Shown here: in pieces, positions 16,763-19,278 of the stretch
Layout of the letters: every line of letters starts with the position of its first letter
Position numbering within the stretch: the stretch's first letter is position 1
Assembly: GCA_913009535.1 (NCBI GenBank)
Contig: CAJVXR010000023.1
Span: 1-19,278 of the forward strand
From: an uncultured Flavobacteriales bacterium
Lineage (GTDB): Bacteria; Bacteroidota; Bacteroidia; Flavobacteriales; Flavobacteriaceae
Length of the DNA stretch: 19,278 bases
Direction of reading: 5' to 3'
Notes under the pieces: model-generated
The model's database searches: none
What the model was told of the DNA's origin: nothing
Seen by the model: the letters and a program-made list of their open reading frames with translations, nothing else
Translations under genes and position numbers: made by a program

Positions 16763-16781
16763 ATTTTTAACTTTTTTAAAA

Positions 16782-17789
16782 ATGAGTAAATCAAAACTAG
16801 AGTACATTTGGCTTGATGGTTATAAGCCAACGCAAAACATGCGAAGCAAAACTAAGGTAATCGAAGACTTTAGTGGTAAATTAGAGGATTGTCCAGTATG
16901 GTCATTTGATGGATCATCAACAAAACAAGCTGAAGGTGGTTCTTCGGATTGTCTTTTAAAACCTGTAGCAGTATATCCAGATCCAGCCAGAGAAAATGGT
17001 TTTCTTGTTATGACTGAGGTGTTAAATGCAGATGGAACCCCACATGAATCTAACGGAAGAGCATTAATTGATGATAATGATAATGATTTCTGGTTTGGAT
17101 TTGAACAAGAGTACTTTATAATGGACACACAAACTCAACTACCTCTTGGATTCCCTGTAGGCGGATATCCTGGTCCACAAGGAATGTACTACTGTTCAGT
17201 AGGAGGTAGAAATACTCACGGTCGTGATTTTGTTGAAGAACATGCAGACTTATGTATTTCAGCAGGATTAAATTTTGAAGGTATTAACCAAGAAGTTGCT
17301 AGTGGCCAATGGGAATTTCAATTATTCGCTAAAGGGGCGAAATTAGCAGGAGATGAAATGTGGATTGCAAGATACTTACTAGATCGTTTAACTGAAGGTT
17401 ATGGTTATTATATTGAATATCACCCAAAACCAATAAAAGGTGACTGGAACGGTAGTGGCATGCATGCAAACTTTTCAAATTCTTTATTAAGGACATGTGG
17501 ATCTCAAGAAACATATGAAAAGGTATGTGAAGCATTTAGACCAGTTGTAAAAGAACACATAGCTGTTTATGGACATGACAATGAACAACGTTTAACAGGG
17601 CTTCATGAGACTGCTTCAATTCATGACTTTAGTTATGGAATTTCTGACCGTGGAGCATCTATTAGAATCCCTATAATTACTGTTGAGCAAGGATGGAAAG
17701 GATGGTTAGAAGATAGAAGACCAGCTTCAAATGGTGATCCATATAAAATCGCAGGAAGAATTGTTAAAACAGTAAAGTCTGCACTTTAA
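16782..17789 (+). CDS. glnA: Glutamine synthetase, type II (eukaryote-like)
   Basis: It makes glutamine from glutamate, ammonia and ATP in the cytoplasm. At 335 residues it is far shorter than GSI (about 470) or GSIII (about 700) and matches the GSII family of eukaryotes and some bacteria. Motifs in order: LEYIWLDGY (6-14), CPVWSFDGSSTKQA (37-50), DPAR (67-70), FGFEQEYFI (105-113, metal-binding Glu), EGINQEVASGQWEFQ (166-180), WNGSGMHANFS (222-232, ammonia and nucleotide site) and EDRRPASNGDPY (310-321). There is no GSI-type adenylylation Tyr loop, so control is likely transcriptional or by feedback. The start at 16782 matches the usual short N-terminus. It is a single-gene unit: purM diverges on one side and a strong terminator closes it on the other. 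The symbol glnA is used for the activity; glnII would describe the type. Confidence 0.94.
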   Translation: MSKSKLEYIWLDGYKPTQNMRSKTKVIEDFSGKLEDCPVWSFDGSSTKQAEGGSSDCLLKPVAVYPDPARENGFLVMTEVLNADGTPHESNGRALIDDNDNDFWFGFEQEYFIMDTQTQLPLGFPVGGYPGPQGMYYCSVGGRNTHGRDFVEEHADLCISAGLNFEGINQEVASGQWEFQLFAKGAKLAGDEMWIARYLLDRLTEGYGYYIEYHPKPIKGDWNGSGMHANFSNSLLRTCGSQETYEKVCEAFRPVVKEHIAVYGHDNEQRLTGLHETASIHDFSYGISDRGASIRIPIITVEQGWKGWLEDRRPASNGDPYKIAGRIVKTVKSAL

Positions 17790-17811
17790 CATTTTTATAA
17801 AAAATTTTATT

Positions 17812-17844
17812 AAAAAAACCATACAGAAATGTGTGGTTTTTTTT
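17812..17844. terminator. Bidirectional intrinsic terminator between glnA and the antiporter gene
   Basis: A 14-base-pair stem (17812-17825 with 17830-17843) closes a GAAA tetraloop (17826-17829). One G-U wobble interrupts an otherwise perfect AAAAAAACCA/TGGTTTTTTT-type pairing, and eight T's (17837-17844) follow the GC pairs on the plus strand. The A-run on the left arm supplies the T-run for minus-strand transcription, so it can serve both convergent genes. It begins 22 bases beyond the glnA stop and its last two bases lie in the TAA stop of the antiporter gene. Confidence 0.85.
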
Positions 17845-18787
17845 AGTTGATATAAGTAGAGAGAATAAATACCGAGTAAAGAAATACCAAAAGAAAACCT
17901 TTCAGGTTAGTTATGTTATTTTTTTTAGGAATTAAAGAAATAACTAAAACTAATAATGCAAAAACTAACATCCAGATAATGTCTCTATCTAAAATATTAG
18001 AATCTGTAATAAGTATTGGTTTAATTATAGATGTCAGTCCTAAAACGGATCCAATATTAAAGATATTTGAACCAATTAAATTTCCAATTGAAATACCTTT
18101 TTCATTTTTAGCTATAGCTATAACTGAAGTTGCCAATTCGGGGATACTAGTTCCAATAGCAATTACTGTAACTGAAATGACAGCTTCACTTACCCCAATA
18201 GAACTAGCTAAATCAACAGCACTATAAACAAGCCATTCTGCACCATAGTATAAAGAGAACGATGCGAAAATAACCCAAATCAATATCTTAAATTCAGAGG
18301 TATTGTTTAAATTGTCATCAATAATTTCTTCTGTATTTGAATCATTTACATTGTATTTAATAACAAAAAACAAAAAAATAATTAATAAGCTACACAGTAC
18401 TAATCCTTCAACACTACTCAAAAGATTGTCGTTATATAAAAACCAATATAATAATAGTGAGAATAAAATCATCACTGGCCAATCAAGCTTATAAAAAGAT
18501 TTACTTACGGGAATATTTCCAATTATAGCTGTTAATCCAAGGACCAAGCCAATATTTGCAATATTTGACCCAATTACATTATTTATCGCAATTGATGATG
18601 AACCATTTACAGCTGCCTTTAGACTAACTAAGAGTTCTGGTAGCGAAGTTGCAAATGCTACAACAGTCATCCCTATAACTACTTTAGAAATATTAAATTT
18701 TAAAGAAATTGCAATGGATGCTCTGACAATAAATTCACCTCCAAGTACTAAAAGCAGAAAACCCAAAAACATCCAAACTAAAGTCAT
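17843..18787 (-). CDS. Ca2+/Na+ antiporter of the CaCA family (YrbG-like)
   Basis: This is an integral membrane exchanger of 314 residues, with about ten hydrophobic segments. The family's two inverted alpha repeats are both visible: AFATSLPELLVSL (44-56) with GSNIANIG (73-80), and AIGTSIPELATSV (210-222) with GSNIFNIG (239-246). Each holds the conserved acidic Glu of the ion site (Glu51 and Glu217). The central cytoplasmic loop (about 146-165) is short and acidic (NDSNTEEIIDDN), unlike the large regulatory loop of animal NCX. Prokaryotic members such as YrbG and NCX_Mj have this size. It probably exports Ca2+ using the Na+ or H+ gradient. It follows the secreted nuclease gene by 10 bases, so the two are probably cotranscribed. 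Confidence 0.94.
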   Translation of the reverse strand: MTLVWMFLGFLLLVLGGEFIVRASIAISLKFNISKVVIGMTVVAFATSLPELLVSLKAAVNGSSSIAINNVIGSNIANIGLVLGLTAIIGNIPVSKSFYKLDWPVMILFSLLLYWFLYNDNLLSSVEGLVLCSLLIIFLFFVIKYNVNDSNTEEIIDDNLNNTSEFKILIWVIFASFSLYYGAEWLVYSAVDLASSIGVSEAVISVTVIAIGTSIPELATSVIAIAKNEKGISIGNLIGSNIFNIGSVLGLTSIIKPILITDSNILDRDIIWMLVFALLVLVISLIPKKNNITNLKGFLLVFLYSVFILSTYIN

Positions 18788-18797
18788 GATTCAAATT

Positions 18798-19278
18798 TAA
18801 TTGATAATTATTTTATGAGTTGATGATTTAGAACCATCATACAATCGCATCAAATATACCCCTTTTTCTAAATTAATATCTAATATTGTGATATTCGAAT
18901 AACTAACTATTTTCTGCCCTAACAAAGAAAAAATATCAACTTTATCTACTTCCGATTTAAAGAATACTCTTCCGCTAGTTGGGTTTGGAAAAAAAGTAAG
19001 TTCATTGTTAAATTCATAAACATTTAAATTATCGAACCAAACTTCATTAGAGTTATCTCCCCATATATAGCTTATTAAAGCTGGTAAGTCAATAAAAGGA
19101 TTTCTATTATTTTGCCAATTATAAATTACATTATTTCTATTTTTTTCAAAATCATCAACTGGGTCTAATTGATCCCAAGCTAGTATAGTTTCAAGATCTC
19201 CTAATTGACCTACAGTTTCAGGGAAACCATCAACTACTTCTAATCCATTATATCTTAAAGATAAAAAAAGAACACTCC
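18798..19278 (-). CDS. Secreted endonuclease I with T9SS sorting domain, 5' end beyond window
   Basis: The C-terminal 160 residues are visible; the N-terminus lies past base 19278. The first part matches the end of the endonuclease I family (PF04231): FLSLRYNG, then ETILAWDQLDPVDDFEKNRN and NWQNNRNPFIDLP, the last being the hallmark NRNPFID(H)P motif. A short linker (WGDNSNEVWFDNLNVYEF) leads to a type A sorting domain of the type IX secretion system, with FFPNPTSGRVFF at its start, VDIFSLLGQKI in the middle and KGVYLMRLYDG...THKIIIN at its end, just before the TAA. The enzyme should be exported by T9SS and degrade extracellular DNA or RNA, feeding nucleotide and phosphate uptake. The catalytic His region typical of the family lies upstream, outside the window. 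Confidence 0.93.

Larger units (their letters stand above)
16495..16781. other. AT-rich divergent intergenic region between purM and glnA (287 bases)
   Basis: This is the longest gap in the window. It is extremely AT-rich, with no open frame worth reporting. It contains a TATTTTTG box for purM near 16520 and a possible promoter for glnA near 16755. The middle (16561-16700) is mostly poly-A/T tracts, including an A-run at 16630-16636 and T-runs to 16655. I see no tRNA, riboswitch fold or clear repeat array. A long divergent spacer beside a nitrogen-assimilation gene may hold regulator sites that I cannot define. Confidence 0.5.

Noticed and set aside
16820..17128. 102-codon minus-strand frame inside glnA
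   Set aside because: Antisense to conserved glutamine synthetase motifs, with no recognisable domain.
17913..18227. 104-codon plus-strand frame inside the antiporter gene
   Set aside because: It is the antisense shadow of a highly conserved membrane protein. The antiporter motifs on the other strand explain the sequence, and the shadow has no start context or family.
1..19278. tRNA or rRNA genes, CRISPR arrays, insertion sequences, prophage genes
   Set aside because: Intergenic gaps are short (longest 287 bases) and show no cloverleaf-like segment, spaced repeats, transposase or phage protein.

Overview
The window is a stretch of AT-rich, densely packed chromosome from a marine-type member of the Flavobacteriia (Bacteroidota). 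Four things point there: a C-terminal type IX secretion (T9SS) sorting domain at the right edge, several lipoprotein signals with Cys close behind the hydrophobic stretch, promoter-like TAnnTTTG boxes instead of the usual -10 hexamer, and gene types and order (ABC ATPase-dnaJ-grpE; purM-prfA-pyrF) that I remember from flavobacterial genomes. No rRNA, tRNA, CRISPR array, insertion sequence or phage gene was found. The longest gap without a gene is 287 bases.

Layout. 1-2381 (minus): the start of an ABC-transporter ATPase, then dnaJ and grpE, transcribed as grpE-dnaJ from a good Bacteroidota-type promoter that carries a TGTCA direct repeat. 2459-3364 (minus): a TIGR01777/YfcH-like nucleotide-sugar epimerase-type protein. 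3466-5153: ilvE (plus), a MazG/PRA-PH-type pyrophosphohydrolase (minus, overlapping ilvE by four bases) and a 61-residue two-helix membrane protein (plus). 5157-12263: a peptide and amino-acid scavenging block with a lipoprotein dipeptidyl peptidase III (M49), a 47-residue membrane microprotein, a DUF1684 protein, and a two-gene plus-strand unit of an exported M14 carboxypeptidase and an exported amidohydrolase. 12260-16494 (minus): purM, prfA, pyrF, a lipoprotein PqqB-like metallo-beta-lactamase-fold protein and a 33-residue peptide with 10 Cys. 16782-17789 (plus): a eukaryote-like type II glutamine synthetase ending in a strong, probably bidirectional terminator. 17843-19278 (minus): a CaCA-family Ca2+/Na+ antiporter and, cut by the window edge, an endonuclease I with a T9SS sorting domain.

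How it fits together. Most genes are housekeeping: protein folding, translation termination, purine and pyrimidine synthesis, nitrogen assimilation, branched-chain amino acids. They sit beside surface or secreted hydrolases (M49, M14, amidohydrolase, nuclease) that suit a heterotroph living on dissolved protein and DNA. There is no obvious large novel system. The best candidate for something undescribed is the Cys-rich 33-residue peptide gene directly downstream of the PqqB-like lipoprotein. Secondary interest lies in the DnaJ with a halved zinc domain, the repeat in the grpE promoter, and two membrane microproteins.
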